Part shown: piece by piece, positions 63,880 to 64,000 of the stretch
Layout: the number at the start of each line of letters is the position of its first letter
How positions within the stretch are numbered: position 1 is the stretch's first letter
NCBI GenBank assembly: GCA_964016985.1
Contig: OZ024829.1
Location: 68,227,197 to 68,291,196, forward strand
Direction of reading: 5' to 3'
DNA: 64,000 nt
Origin: Anodontia alba
Lineage: Eukaryota; Mollusca; Bivalvia; Lucinida; Lucinidae
The notes under the pieces: model-generated
Databases searched by the model: none
What the model was told of the DNA's origin: nothing
What the model saw: the letters and a program-made list of their open reading frames with translations, nothing else
Made by a program: the position numbers and the translations under genes

Positions 63880-64000
63880 TATTACAGAAAACACTAGAAT
63901 AGTTTCGGTTTTCAAAGGGCTATAACTCCAAAAGTAAGCTCTATCATCAAAAGTATACGAAAGAAAAGAAGGGCAGTTATCAGTTTCTGCTGAAATGATT

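Noticed and set aside
1..64000. Horizontal transfer or bacterial/viral origin for the whole window
   Set aside because: Every recognisable element is a standard animal transposon family, and splice-like signals and SINEs are present. No viral or prokaryotic gene was seen.

Overview
The window is a stretch of animal genome made almost entirely of transposable elements and satellite-like repeats. It has no operons, ribosome binding sites or complete host genes. A bivalve mollusc is the most likely source. I infer this from dispersed elements that carry central tandem arrays between conserved ends (resembling the pearl/HINE elements described in bivalves), a DIRS tyrosine-recombinase retrotransposon, tRNA-derived SINEs, a mariner element and abundant short inverted-repeat elements. 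No species can be read from the sequence alone.

Layout. 1-1050: tails of two dispersed repeats and a repeat seen again near 38.8 kb. 1382-2614: TA-flanked pogo/Tc1-like non-autonomous element. 2699-7181: a decayed non-LTR retrotransposon (LINE A: endonuclease, reverse transcriptase, PHD-like finger) between two direct repeats of about 320 bp. 8456-15164: a DIRS element on the minus strand with 330-bp inverted repeats and an internal complementary region, all three of its genes broken. 15.8-28.5 kb: tandem arrays containing a second copy of the same retrotransposon (LINE B), cut into three pieces by two later insertions, plus a mariner whose transposase has one frameshift. 28.5-36.1 kb: several different tandem-core elements in succession. 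36.1-39.1 kb: an inverted-repeat element with AT microsatellites, a TTAA-flanked MITE, a weak ORF and a minisatellite. 39.1-48.1 kb: more tandem-core elements, a 2-kb element with long inverted repeats and two SINEs. 48.2-48.7 kb: a hairpin MITE next to the best host exon candidate. 48.8-56.6 kb: more tandem-core elements, a SINE, a jockey-like LINE fragment and a 68-bp near-perfect palindrome. 56.8-61.5 kb: a long array interrupted by a TTAA MITE and a pogo-like MITE. 61.5-64 kb: unassigned sequence, a third SINE family and a second pogo-like MITE in the opposite orientation.

No autonomous element in the window looks functional. The main large-scale signal is modularity. At least eight unrelated tandem-repeat cores (units of roughly 125-175 bp, plus one compound core of about 310 bp) sit between related ends: a 5' end with a short GC-rich palindrome and the box GCTCACCTGAG, and a 3' end made of (ACGG)n, a hairpin and GAGCTAAAAA. 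The palindromic stems differ between copies but stay base-paired, and several unrelated cores share YY1-like ATGGCGGCC/GGCCATCTTGG boxes. Two minus-strand segments, 48489-48604 and 44838-44915, look like spliced exons with compatible phases, so part of the window may be intronic.
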